A DNA stretch of 64,000 nucleotides, taken from NCBI RefSeq assembly GCF_003945595.2, contig NW_024103874.1:1932001-1996000 (forward strand), in the 5' to 3' direction. The notes beneath the pieces are model-generated. The model was given only the letters and a program-made list of their open reading frames with translations. It was not told the DNA's origin and made no database searches. The stretch is from Pipra filicauda (lineage: Eukaryota > Chordata > Aves > Passeriformes > Pipridae). Shown in pieces: positions 50,178 through 60,744 of the stretch; positions within the stretch are counted from its first letter, which is position 1; every line of letters starts with the position of its first letter. The position numbers were made by a program, and so were the translations under genes.

Positions 50178-52336
50178 ACAATTTCCTGGTCTCTCATTTT
50201 TACACTCACACACACTGTTATTTTTGAGCAGATCAATTTTAAATGTGAGTGCAATGTATTAAACTTAAAAGTGGAGTTTAAATTATTAAAATGCTTTCTA
50301 TTAGCTGCGAGCAGCCCGTTCAAGCGAGCGAATTCACGTGCTGAAGCACATTTCTGTCGAGTTGAGCTGTTTAGCAAATGCCTTCCCTGCAGGTCTAGAG
50401 AAGCCAGAAGCATGGAAGAATATGTAAAATTTGGGATAGACTGAACTCCATGGTTCTAATAGGGGTGCAACACTGAATTTGAGATTCATCTTGGACCCAG
50501 GATTCCACTCGGTCTAAACAAACCAGCAGCTGCGTGGCTTTGCTTTGGTTTTGCCCTTATCACAGTGGGAAAATACAGCTGGTAAAGAAAAAAATAACTA
50601 AAAATCCTTTCTAAGTATTTACAGAAAGGTAAATTCCAAGAATTATTAAAGAGGTGGCACCAGAGGCAAACAGACTCCAAAGCAGGGAAGAAGAAAAACC
50701 CCACAAGCAGCAGATCATTCCATCCTCTGTCAGTGCATAATAAACACTGTGGTATTCCAGCCTATAATTCACCAGATTCAATATTAGGTCATTTAAGAAT
50801 CCCTGTGTGACACAAAGAGAAAAACAAGTTAGCAGCACAAATGTAATGATAAATTTTATATGTAGCAAAGACTTCTGCCTGTTCAAGTCTTCGGAAGCCC
50901 CCTGAATGCAGATTTTTTTTATTCTGATTTTTGTTTTCTTTTTAGTCCACAATTGACTCAGTGTTCCTGATGACTTGAAATGAAGTTGTCAAAGGGAATG
51001 AATGTCACTTATGAGGAGGTTTCACTGCCAATGGGCCTTAAACCAGCAGCAACACTGTCCTGCAGAAATGAATTAAATTAGTACTTTTTGTATCAGCACA
51101 GGCCGCCAATATATAAAAATAAACAGAAAAGCATGGAGTTAAAATGTCATTTACAGCAGCACAAAGACTGCTCCAGTCCCAGCAGCTGGGACAAATGCTA
51201 CTTGCTGTGCAGTCTGTACAAGAATGAATAGAAAAATTCCCAAACAAAAAAACTTTGTAGAATTTTGATATATTTTTCTAATGGCTATTGATAGTTTCTT
51301 GCCTTCTGCTTTCTGTTCCCTGCCTCAGCTAGATCTTCTCCTGCCCAGCAGTCAGACAACTGGCTCAATTCCAGGTTCGAGCCCAGAACAGGGATCCTGG
51401 ATGGTCACTGCATTCCCTGCTCCCGAACATAAACCCCTGGAATACAGGAATTCAGCACAACAGGGACTTTCTCTGCCTCCTGTGCTAAGGGAGCTGTTGG
51501 AGGGGGATCATGAGCAGCAGCAAACTTGGCCTTGAGCTCCCCAAAAACGACCCAGTTCAGCTGTGTGGGCTGTGCTGAAGGGCAGAAGGAAGGGAAGCTT
51601 TGCAGGCTCTGACACTTCTACAGACTCCCACTGGGAAAAACTTCTCAATATTGAACTTTTAACAATACAATCATGCAATTATTAACACTACTTACTAATA
51701 CTGCCATGAGTAGATATTATACTTACTCACAGGCAGCATAAGGTACACGAATACTCCTTCTCTTTGACTCAACATTCCCCGTTTCTGCTCTGAATTCTCC
51801 CTCCTGAGATCATATCAGCCACTCATCCATGCAACTTTATGATGCTGATGAAAGTGTAGTCCCTGATTCCAACTTAAATTTCAGTTTGCTTTTTCAGGGG
51901 AGCCCCTCATTCCCAGAAGCAGGCTTGCTTTCATTTATGATCTGTACCCTGTGCTATAAAATAAACACCAGGATGATGGAGAGCTGCTTTTCTAGGTCAA
52001 ATAATTGTAGAAGAGTCAGGGAGAGCCTGGAAGGGAAATGCCTGTTCAATCAAGAAAGTTCACTAATGATTTCTAAAACGTCTTAATTGCTTCAGCACAA
52101 TCTACAAGCATCCCTTTCATGCCTCAGACAGGACAAATAATTCAGTCTAATATTTCAGAATTAGCAACTTGCTGAAGTAACCAGACTATAATCTTCCTAG
52201 TCATGGGTTAGAATTTTTGAGGTCTCATCAGCACACCACAGCTTCTTTCTTTAAGTGTTTTGTGTAACTGCAGGCTTATCTTCAAAGAGCAGATGTATGA
52301 ACTATCATTTTTGATTAAAGCCATCCAGCCAGAATT
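50178..52336. other. Unique non-coding DNA
   Basis: No gene is recognised. A CpG-containing and CACGTG-containing patch at about 50300-50365, flanked by TTAAAATGC-type sequence, may be a small regulatory element. Confidence 0.4.
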
Positions 52337-52350
52337 AAAAAAAAAAAAAA
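52337..52350 (+). repeat. Poly-A run
   Basis: Fourteen consecutive A. Confidence 0.9.
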
Positions 52351-55300
52351 TCATCTGTTCACTGCAGTCAGAATCATCTATTTTAAATACATTTACATAT
52401 TCCCTTAGCTGTCCAACTATTTTTTTCCCCACTTTCCCTTCTTTTTGCAGCTTGGACTCCTGCCACATTTATATTTTGTACTAACTACTCAGGGTCCTAA
52501 TTAGCAGAAATGGGATGTCAGCAGGGTACCAGCCAGCACGGGAGGGGTTTTGCTTCGTTGGGAAGATGTGCAGCATGTGGCATGGATCAAAATCCTTGCA
52601 TCCCATGCAGAGAACAGCATGAGGTGAATTGCAGAGCAAGGTAGATGGGAGAATTTGGGTATCTGGGAAATTTGTGAATTGACAAAAGGTACCAATTCGC
52701 ATGTTTGAGCTGTAGACAAAATGAAGGGGGATTTGCCAGCAATAAGGCAAATTGATTCAAAGTTTAGTGTACGAGCATGTAGCACACTAAAAAATAACCT
52801 GCAGTTCTGTCTCAGACAAGGCCCCCAACAATGTTGAGGGAGCTGATGTGGCAGCACATCAACCAGCAGCAAATGGCCAGGACAGAGATGGATCTCACAC
52901 CACACCCCCTTCGGACCATCTCCCACTGAATCCTGCCCCAGGACTCCACCACAGGGAAAGCACAGCTCAGGGGGAGATGGAAGATATCCCCTAATCTGGA
53001 TGTCTGTGGAAGAGAACTGGGTGTCAGTGCCATGAACTGCAAGAAGGGAGAGAAAATGATGAGAAAATTACGTGTCCTTCCCAGACCCAAAGTCAGCAGT
53101 GCAGAGCTTTGGGTGTTTCTGGCTCGTCTGTCTGTCCCTCCATTAACAACCACACAAGATGCAACCGGGGAGGTAAGAACTGCCAAAGCCAGGGGGTTTG
53201 GGAGGTCAGGGTGAGCTAAGAAATGATTCTTCTTGAATTTTATATCCCTTGCAGCTCTGGTTCTTTCCACTGGAATAGCAAGGAGGATTTCAGTTCTGCA
53301 GTGGACAGGGAATCCTCTGAAGAGCAGATAAAATTTTCGGTACATAATGAACCAGAATGGACGATGTCAGGGGCAGGGGTATTTTTCATGTCTTTTAATA
53401 CATATAAAAATATACATATATATATATAAATATATGTGTAAATTTCTTGTTTATAACTAGCCTTCCAGTTTAAAGTCTGTCCCATTACCAGAATTTGGGT
53501 TATTTCTATTTTCTGCTGGTTTGTGACTCTTCACATCTGCTCAGCACACCCTGCCCAGCTCCCGAAGGCTCAGGGGCCTCCTTTGGTTGATGTTCCAGGG
53601 CAGAAGTGGCACAATCAGTGCCTTGCACCAGCCCCAGCATCTCACCAAGAGCTTCCTGCAGCATTTCTACTTCAGCTGTGCTCTCAGAAGAGCATCTGGT
53701 CTTGCAGGAGCAGCTCTGAGAGGTTATGTCAGTGGTTAATTGCCTTCATAGTACATGAGTAGATTCTGATTTTCGCAGTTGGTCAGAGGCACTAAAAGGC
53801 TGTTTTTTCAATAGTTTAAGTGGAAGATATTTGTCAAAATATCCAGACTCAGTGGAAAACTGAGCGGTTTTTCCCACTGGTCAGACTGATGGCTTTGGTG
53901 CAATTTGCTCATACACACTGTCAAAGGGAAATATAATCCTTGGAATTACAAGTATGGTCCTTTGAAGTTACAAATGTGGTGCTGTCGGTGACTTTCTAGA
54001 GGAATGCTGAGCATTGCTCACCAATGAAACATGAGTTATGATAATGGGTGGTAATGATAATTCTTCATATGCTAACTATATATCCAGTATTAAAATCTTA
54101 TCTAAGCACTGGAAGGCATTAAGAGGTGTCAGACTGCCTTTAGTCTGTGGTGAGGTCTGTTTTTACTGTAGATACAAGAGGAAAAGGAAGACAAGACAGG
54201 AATCTATGACAATAAACAGTAAAAATAGAGATTTTTTTTTTCTTTCCTTTTTGAACAGTTTTGGTTTTGTTTTAAATTCTCTCACTTTCATTTTTCTCTT
54301 TTTTGCTCTTTAACTTCAGAGTTTATGAAGTGACAGAGGTTAGAGTGGCACTGAAAAGAGAAAGGAACTACAAAGTACCTTCTACTCACTCTTCCTTTGT
54401 TTTTAGGGACAAAAATCAGTGAGAGAACAGAAGCAAAACTCAAACCAGAACAAATACCAAAACCTTGAGATTTCTGAATATGAATAAAAACCTCAAAAAT
54501 CAAAGAATTAGAGGAAACTTTGCAGTTTTGAACATAGGACCCTTTTCCCAGCGTTATGTGTAAAAGTGCCACAAGTGCTATTCCATCTTTTCAGGCTGGA
54601 CCGTCCTTGGCTCCAAACTGCCAGAACTCCAGGAGGGAGGTGTCACATCCGAGCAGGGCTCACAGTTAGACTGAGTTCAGAGGGGTGGGGAATCACTCAC
54701 ATGGGTCAGAACTACGAAGGGAAGATATTAATGAACACGTGGAAGCCACGGGGTTTTAGTTAAAAATTCCGAAAGACATTAATTCCAAGATTTCTCTACC
54801 TGAAGCACAGACATTACTCGGCAGAAAGGATTGATTTGATCCAGTTGTGCTGGGCCTGCTTCATCACTTCTCCCTGGTGTAGTGCTGGCAGGATATTGTT
54901 ATCCCCAACCCCAGAATTCCAGGTGATGAGGGTGGTGATGGAACACTGCTCTGCATCTGCTGTATTTACATCCTGTACCAACTCCAACTGGTTGCAAAAA
55001 TAACAATACAGGTACCTAAAAAGAACAGGTTCTGTGGTCTTTTATTACTTTCTTTCTAATGACTGTGGCACACAGTAAAAGGAGTGTGTTATAAAGATTT
55101 CTCTAACTAACCACGAATATTCTGATCAATTCAGAGCTCCTGGGCCATTGTTTTTATCAGCCCAGTGGAAGGCAGCTCCCAGTACTGCACATTCCCACCA
55201 CCCTCCCTGTTTCCCAAGCACTTGGATACTACTATGCTGTCACTACTCTGCACTCCAGCAAAGCTGAACTCTCTTGTGACTTTCTCCATGGAAAAGTTGG

Positions 55301-55452
55301 TCTGTGGCAGGGGAAACAAGTCTCTGGCAGTGTGGGATAACCCTGTGAGCAACTAAAGAGCTACAGAGAGTAAAAGACACAAAGCCAAGCGGAGAGAGGC
55401 TGCACGTGGCAGGGGCAGAGGGTCTCCTCTGGGGTAGGGATCAAAGCTGACC
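52351..55452. other. Unique non-coding DNA
   Basis: No gene is recognised. A 177-codon minus-strand frame at 52812-53345 is among the longest here. It overlaps plus-strand frames and shows no domain, convincing start context or splice partners. A (TA)n-rich microsatellite lies at 53411-53436. Confidence 0.4.
53411..53436 (+). repeat. (TA)n-rich microsatellite
   Basis: Imperfect alternating T/A units, self-complementary and prone to length change. Confidence 0.8.
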
Positions 55453-55571
55453 ATGGAAAAGCACCAGGACAGTGACAACACTGTTGGTGCTCCACAGGTT
55501 CTGAAGGGCCAGCTGGGGACTGATGGACTGGAAGTTCTCAGAGCAGTGAAACATTGGCCTCAGTGCAAGAG
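55453..55571 (+). CDS. Candidate first coding exon of a small unrecognised gene
   Basis: The ATG sits in a strong Kozak context (GACCATGG). The frame stays open for 39 codons to a good donor site (AAGAG|GTGAGG) in phase 2. The predicted peptide is polar to amphipathic, with no signal peptide or known motif. Exon 2 (55679) continues in the matching phase. Each exon alone is short enough to be open by chance, so the support comes from the chain of compatible splice phases and is modest. Confidence 0.2.
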
Positions 55572-55678
55572 GTGAGGCCCTGACCAGAAGGTGGGCGAGA
55601 AGAATTTGCTATGGATTAGCAACTCCAGCATAAACTGTCTTTTTGGAATAATTCCTTGATGGTGACTGTTTTTTCCAG

Positions 55679-55756
55679 GAAAAAGAAATCCTTGGGTTCT
55701 GCTCCAGGAGGGCACAATGAGTCAAGAGCACAGGCACCGTATTGTGGAAGAGTAAG
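55679..55756 (+). CDS. Candidate exon 2 of a small unrecognised gene
   Basis: It follows a strong pyrimidine-rich acceptor (TGTTTTTTCCAG). Entered in phase 2, it is open across its whole length and encodes a very basic start (KKKS) followed by a Gly/Ser/Pro-rich segment. The donor needed to keep the chain open (AAG|GTGTTT) is weak. A stronger donor five bases earlier (AGA|GTAAGG) leads to a stop in the later exons. This is the weakest link in the model. Confidence 0.18.
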
Positions 55757-55913
55757 GTGTTTTACACCCCTGATGCAAACCAGAACAAGTTAAATGGACA
55801 TCTTGGAGGAAGTTTTGGTGTCTGCAGAGCTGATCTCATCCAAGGGCTCTGTCTCGTGCCCCAGGGTATGAATAACTCCCATTAATAACTCACTGATGTA
55901 CTTTATCCTGCAG

Positions 55914-55981
55914 GGAGACAGGACCCTGCAGCATCCCCAGCACCGTTATGTGCACTGGTATGACAGGGGCCATGGGACAAG
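55914..55981 (+). CDS. Candidate exon 3 of a small unrecognised gene
   Basis: Both boundaries look good: acceptor TTTATCCTGCAG and donor ACAAG|GTGAGC. Entered in phase 2 it is open for 22 codons (rich in Gly, Thr and Met) and ends in phase 1. It is also open in phase 0, so the reading frame is not decided by this exon alone. Confidence 0.22.
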
Positions 55982-58129
55982 GTGAGCAAGGTAAAGGCTG
56001 ACTCTGGAAGTTGTTGTTCCCCTAAACCATTGCACAAAACTGTTTTACCAATAGGTTACATCCAGAATTATCTGTATATTTTCACTCTGTACCTTAAGGA
56101 TCTGTCTAATTAGCCCAACACAATGTCAGCACATTAACTACACTCCAGCAGACTGAAAGTATTTATTACTGAGAGAACTCCTACCAGAAACCTTGGAATT
56201 TTTACAATACATTTTTGTCCATACTTTTTGGAGCAATAATAATGTAATACCACATTCCCTCCCCAAATAGCTGCAGGGTCCCTTTTAATGAATAGGAACA
56301 AACAAACTATCCAGCTAAGCCCAGAAACATGACCCCTATCAAAAGCAGAATCAAACAATACCCTGAAACAATCTACATATACAAAGAACAAACTTTTCTT
56401 GTTCTTCCAAAGATTAACTCAGCAGGTATTTGGCATTCAAAAAATTCTATGACAACAGAAATGATTCTGTGTTTGAAGAGGTTTTCTTTAACATTATTGT
56501 TGCAATTATTTGGGAAAAGAAAAGTTTCAGAAAACAATTTTGAAATATTAATCTAGGTAACATTCTGTACAGCCAGTACTCCTGTGCTCCACTCAATAAA
56601 GTCTGTTATGTTTTTTATGCACAACTTTTTTCAAATCTCCTGGCCATCCACTCCCAGCTCCTGCTCAACATTTATTGCTCAGTCAACAATGGTGGCATTT
56701 TCCATTTCTCCATGGAATAGTATCTGACCCCTGTACTGGGCATGGAAGAAACGTACCCCGAGCTCACAGAGGAAAGGCCACAGTCAAATGTCAGTGCTGG
56801 GCCCAGGAGGAGACACTGAGATGCCTGTTTGTCCCACACTGAACACCATAGTCTGCGATCCTTCAGTCAAGCCCAGACAGGAATGACTCAGAAAACACCT
56901 ACACCATCTTTTCACAGGTCCATTTGTTTCATGGGAGTGAAGTTTGGAAAGAAAACAGAGCACCTGGCAATAAGGTGTTGAGGTGATGCTCCCCTCTCCC
57001 CCTCCACACCGGCTGTTCTCCCCGCCCTGCAGACTGCCAGGATCCCAGAGCCAGGGCCAGCACTGCTCCAGCCACCACAGGAACCCAGAGCACTGGGGGA
57101 AGGCAACTCTCCCTGCTCTGTGTCAGAAAAATACTCCCAGCAGAAGCTCCTGAAAGCAAGAAACCTCTCTGGGCTGCACATCTCGCTCAGTAGAATTGAA
57201 ATTATCTATTGAGACTGTCAGTGCCCTTTGGCAGGGATTGTCTGACATTAGTGTGGAGCACAGGGTGCTCTGATCTCCTATAGGATATTGATGTACCACC
57301 ACAAATCAAGAAATGCCACATGTGCACGACAGAATTTATAGATCCCGCTGCTGCTTGTGGTGTCTGTGACCTTTAGGTTTAAGCACAGGCAGCTCCGTGT
57401 GCTGGCTATTGCTCTGCTCCTGGTCACCCGCATTTGTAAGCTCATGTTTAGAAGCACTAAAACCAGTGGAAACAGAGGCCAACCCCTCCCAGCTCTCTGT
57501 TAGGAGACTGGAGGAGTACAAAGAAATCAGCACTGAACCTTGAAAGGAATACATGTTGTTTGTGCAGACTGTCCGTGCTGGTGTCTCCTCAGCGCTCCCA
57601 TAGCAAAGGGTAACATTCCTTTAGTCACTATTATGGGAGGAGTTGGGATGGCAATGAAAATATTAAATAACCTGGTCATTTCTCTCAGAGCTGGAGCTTC
57701 AAAGCAAATATCTGGAATTTTCCAACTTTCTATTAATGGAAAATGCAGCCTCCACGTCAATAGTTTCCAACAGAAGGATTTGATTTGGCTTTTTTTATTA
57801 TTATTTTCACTAGGAAACCTGAAATGACACTGCTCATCTCAGCTCAGATCCAAATGATCTCAGCACTTCCTCTGAGAGGACCTTCATCTGTTCGTGGGCA
57901 TGAGGCAACTGCTCCCATTCCCTTCACCACTTCCACCCATCGGAGCTTGGGGTTTTTAATTCTGCTGGGAAGCCTACACTGGTCAGGGGTGCTCTGGAAA
58001 GGGAATGAGTAACAGGATGAATGTGTCTTCAGCTTGAGTTGGGGGGCTTATTCCAGAGAGGATTTATTGATTTGAAACAAGTCCAAACGTGAGTCACTGT
58101 GCAGAAATGCTACACGGAGATTCTCGCTT
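55982..58129. other. Possible intron or unique non-coding DNA
   Basis: No gene or transposon is recognised between candidate exon 3 and the CpG-rich patch. Confidence 0.35.
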
Positions 58130-58390
58130 GCAATCTCGCAAAGTGCTGAGGGCCCTCGAGTGTTGCAAATAAAATTGGAGCGAGTTCATTCGGCGCAGTC
58201 CTGATGAGAAATCGCCGGGGGGTTTTCCAGCTGCCGAGGGCACCTGACCCCGCTCCCGGGGAGGCGGAGGATGCCCCGAGCCGTGGGCTGGGGAGCACTG
58301 CCGCCTCCCGACAGCTCCGCTCCCTGCACGGGGAGCCAGCCGGGGACAGAGGGGCCAGGGTCATCCTCAGTCTACGGGGGTGACTGCAGA
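58130..58390. promoter_or_regulatory. CpG-rich patch, possible promoter
   Basis: I count about 21 CpG in roughly 265 bases, the densest long cluster in the window, with GGCGGAGG and CCGCCTCCCG-type GC boxes. A candidate first exon with an ideal donor lies about 280 bases downstream on the plus strand. No TATA box is obvious, which fits a CpG-type promoter. Confidence 0.4.
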
Positions 58391-58666
58391 GTGGCAATAG
58401 GAGCTCACCACTTAAACTATGAGTTTGTGTTTTTTACCACCTGCTTGAAAAGAAAAGTGCTCAGTCACAGGGTTTGCAGCTGCTTTGGGGATTTCCTCAG
58501 CACAGGAGCAACAGGCACAGCTACCCCAGCCCTACCCCCTCCCCACAGCCCCACACAGCACTGCCCCAGCACCAGGAGCATCCTTTTTCCAGAGCCACAA
58601 GCCAGGGGCTGCCGTGTGTTGACAGGGGTTTGGACACCCTGGGGAACAGGGAATACATAATTCCTC

Positions 58667-58700
58667 ATGGACAAGACTGAGCAGCCCTTCAGTCACACAG
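58667..58700 (+). CDS. Alternative candidate first coding exon
   Basis: The ATG at 58667 has G at +4 (CCTCATGG). The frame runs 11 codons to an excellent donor (CACAG|GTAAGT) and ends in phase 1, the phase needed by the exon at 58970. It lies just downstream of the CpG-rich patch, so it could be used from a separate promoter. The short length makes chance agreement possible. Confidence 0.22.
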
Positions 58701-58969
58701 GTAAGTGTCCTGCTCTGACCTGCAGCCCCCAGCCAGGGAAACAGATGTGGTTTAAAACTGTTTGCTGCCGATTTTGAACCCAGCTTTGCCTTCTCCCCGT
58801 GTCATCAGCCCGGGCTGTGCATTGTTCAGCTCTGTGGCTCTGAACTGCTGCAGGGAGGGATGGAGCTGCAGTTCAGCTCGAGCACTGAACACAGAGGCCT
58901 TGCTGTTCCTGAGCACTGAAGGTGAGAGGGTAACTAATTTTTGCTGGCTGATTTTCTTTCCATTCCCAG

Positions 58970-59080
58970 CCCCTAATTATTTCTCTGCCTTGGTTGCTGT
59001 TAGACTGCACTTGATTAGGCTCTTGGAAAGGGCAGGCAAAGAAACACACACAAGGAAGGATCTTCCTCTGAAATCTGCAG
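58970..59080 (+). CDS. Candidate exon 4 of a small unrecognised gene
   Basis: The acceptor is strong (GATTTTCTTTCCATTCCCAG) and the donor acceptable (CTGCAG|GTGATG). The exon is 111 bases, exactly 37 codons, so it keeps phase. In phase 1 it encodes an amphipathic stretch rich in Leu, Val and Arg (ALVAVRLHLIRLLERAGKE) that could form a helix. Both candidate upstream exons (55981 and 58700) join it in frame. Confidence 0.28.
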
Positions 59081-60540
59081 GTGATGCATTTCCTGATTAT
59101 TGCTGCAGTATTGCACAGGTTCTTGTTACTTTATACACAGATGCAAAGACTGCTCTGGATGTTGAAAATATTCAGCATCTCCTTCAGTTCTGGAAGGATA
59201 GAATCTGCTTTTTCCCTTTAGTTACCAGGGCACACTACTAAACATATGTCTTTTTCTCATCAACATGGGGAGCTTTTGTGTTGGTTCCAGTGCCCAATTG
59301 TCCGGTGTGATTAGAACTGCCAAAAACAATAACCCAGGAAATTTCATTTTCCACAATATTTTAGCGCTGTCTGACTTGGTGGAATCCCAGCAGTGAGCTG
59401 TGAGCAATGATATATGAAGTGAAAAATGCTCACCCTCCCTCCCAAGCCTCTCTGCACAGAATTCCTGCTCACAATCCATACTGAGGTCATGGGCTGTGCT
59501 GTCTGAGCTCCAAAGGAGATGCTCCCTGCCTGTTTGCCAGAGCGTTTTGATACCACTGTGGCCTGATAGAAAGCAAATTACCATCTCAGGAGAAGTTCTC
59601 CCTATTGCCAGTATTACTTTCAGATCAAAGCTTCCCATGAGATAATAGAAAAAGACTGGCTTGAGGCCCAGGGTTCAGGATAACTTGCCTTAAATTTGTA
59701 TTTGCTTAGTTCACGTTACAAGGAAATATTTCTGTGCCTCCTCACAGCGTATTATGTAGAGCAGCCCTGAAAACAGCCTCAAATGCCATATTGCAGGGGA
59801 AGTAGATGGGAACAGGACACAAGGCAGTTGGCTGAGGTGGGATCTATAGGGAGTGATCCTTCCCAAAGCTGCTCAGGTGGAAAGAATGACCAACCATAGC
59901 AAGGCAGGCAGGGAGAGCTCGGAATGAGCCACAACAGGTTTTCTTCCATGGCTTTTACAGCTTTTCACTGCTCAGATGCCATTCCTGCATCCAGAGGTTA
60001 GGATATAATGGGATGTGCAGATGCAGAGATATTTTCCCTTTTTTTTGACTGACTGATTTGAAGAATAGGAGCCACAGGCTCCGTGCCATAAATGGGAAAG
60101 GCAATTCTTCAAGCTTTCATGAGAACTTGCTTCAACTATTAGTTTCAGCATAAAATGTTGGCTATATTTGTGTTTACAGAAGAAAAAGTTGGGTAAAAAC
60201 TTTCCAACAACTATAGAGACTCTGAAAAGTTTTTCTGTTCCCCTTCCCTCCTTCTCCCCCCCCCCCCAGCATGGCTCAATTTGCTAAATATGCTGTGGGT
60301 TTATTTTTTACTCTTGAAATCACACAAGAAGGTCACAAATTAAACTGCTCTTCCCATATGGAATTAAGCAAAAGCAGATTAGTACTTAAAGTAGAGATTC
60401 TCAGAGGGGTCTTCTCTAGATCTTAATGGATTATTATTTTAATATTTGAAGTTTACTCAGTATCCAGTTTAGCTGAAAAGTAGTCACAGACCTCACAGTG
60501 TTTTCAAATTTCCCTGTGCTTTTTATTTCACTTCTTTTAG
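59081..60540. other. Possible intron or unique non-coding DNA
   Basis: No other exon is recognised. It includes a 12-C run at 60256-60267. Confidence 0.35.
60256..60267 (+). repeat. Poly-C run
   Basis: Twelve consecutive C at the end of a longer pyrimidine tract (about 60234-60267). Confidence 0.9.
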
Positions 60541-60611
60541 GACAGCACAATCCTGTTTATTCAAAGGTCATTGTGCTGAAAGCAATATCTGCAGATAACA
60601 AGAAATACTGA
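60541..60611 (+). CDS. Candidate terminal coding exon of a small unrecognised gene
   Basis: The acceptor is one of the best in the window (TTTATTTCACTTCTTTTAG). Entered in phase 1 from the exon at 58970, it encodes 22 residues after the split codon (NPVYSKVIVLKAISADNKKY at the end) and stops at TGA. With exons from 55453 the model gives about 148 residues. From the alternative start at 58667 it gives about 72. No family is recognised. Confidence 0.25.
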
Positions 60612-60738
60612 AGACAGTCACAGAAGGTAGAAAAAATATGAGTTCCATAACCCTTCACCTCTATTCGGTTTTGGTCTGTCTATTGGTTTTGCAGATGAAA
60701 ACAAAGGAAATTCTATTGTCTTGAGGTGGCCTGTGCAA

Positions 60739-60744
60739 AATAAA
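60739..60744 (+). terminator. Candidate polyadenylation signal
   Basis: A canonical AATAAA lies about 128 bases after the candidate stop codon at 60609-60611. The hexamer is common in such AT-rich DNA, so it only supports the model weakly. Confidence 0.3.

Noticed and set aside
51371..51384. GGTTCGAGCCC, resembling a tRNA B box
   Set aside because: No matching A box, acceptor-stem pairing or anticodon arm could be found in the preceding 70 bases.
52812..53345. 177-codon minus-strand open frame
   Set aside because: No domain or homologue is recognised, no splice partners are seen, it overlaps plus-strand frames, and it lies in GC-richer sequence where stops are less frequent.
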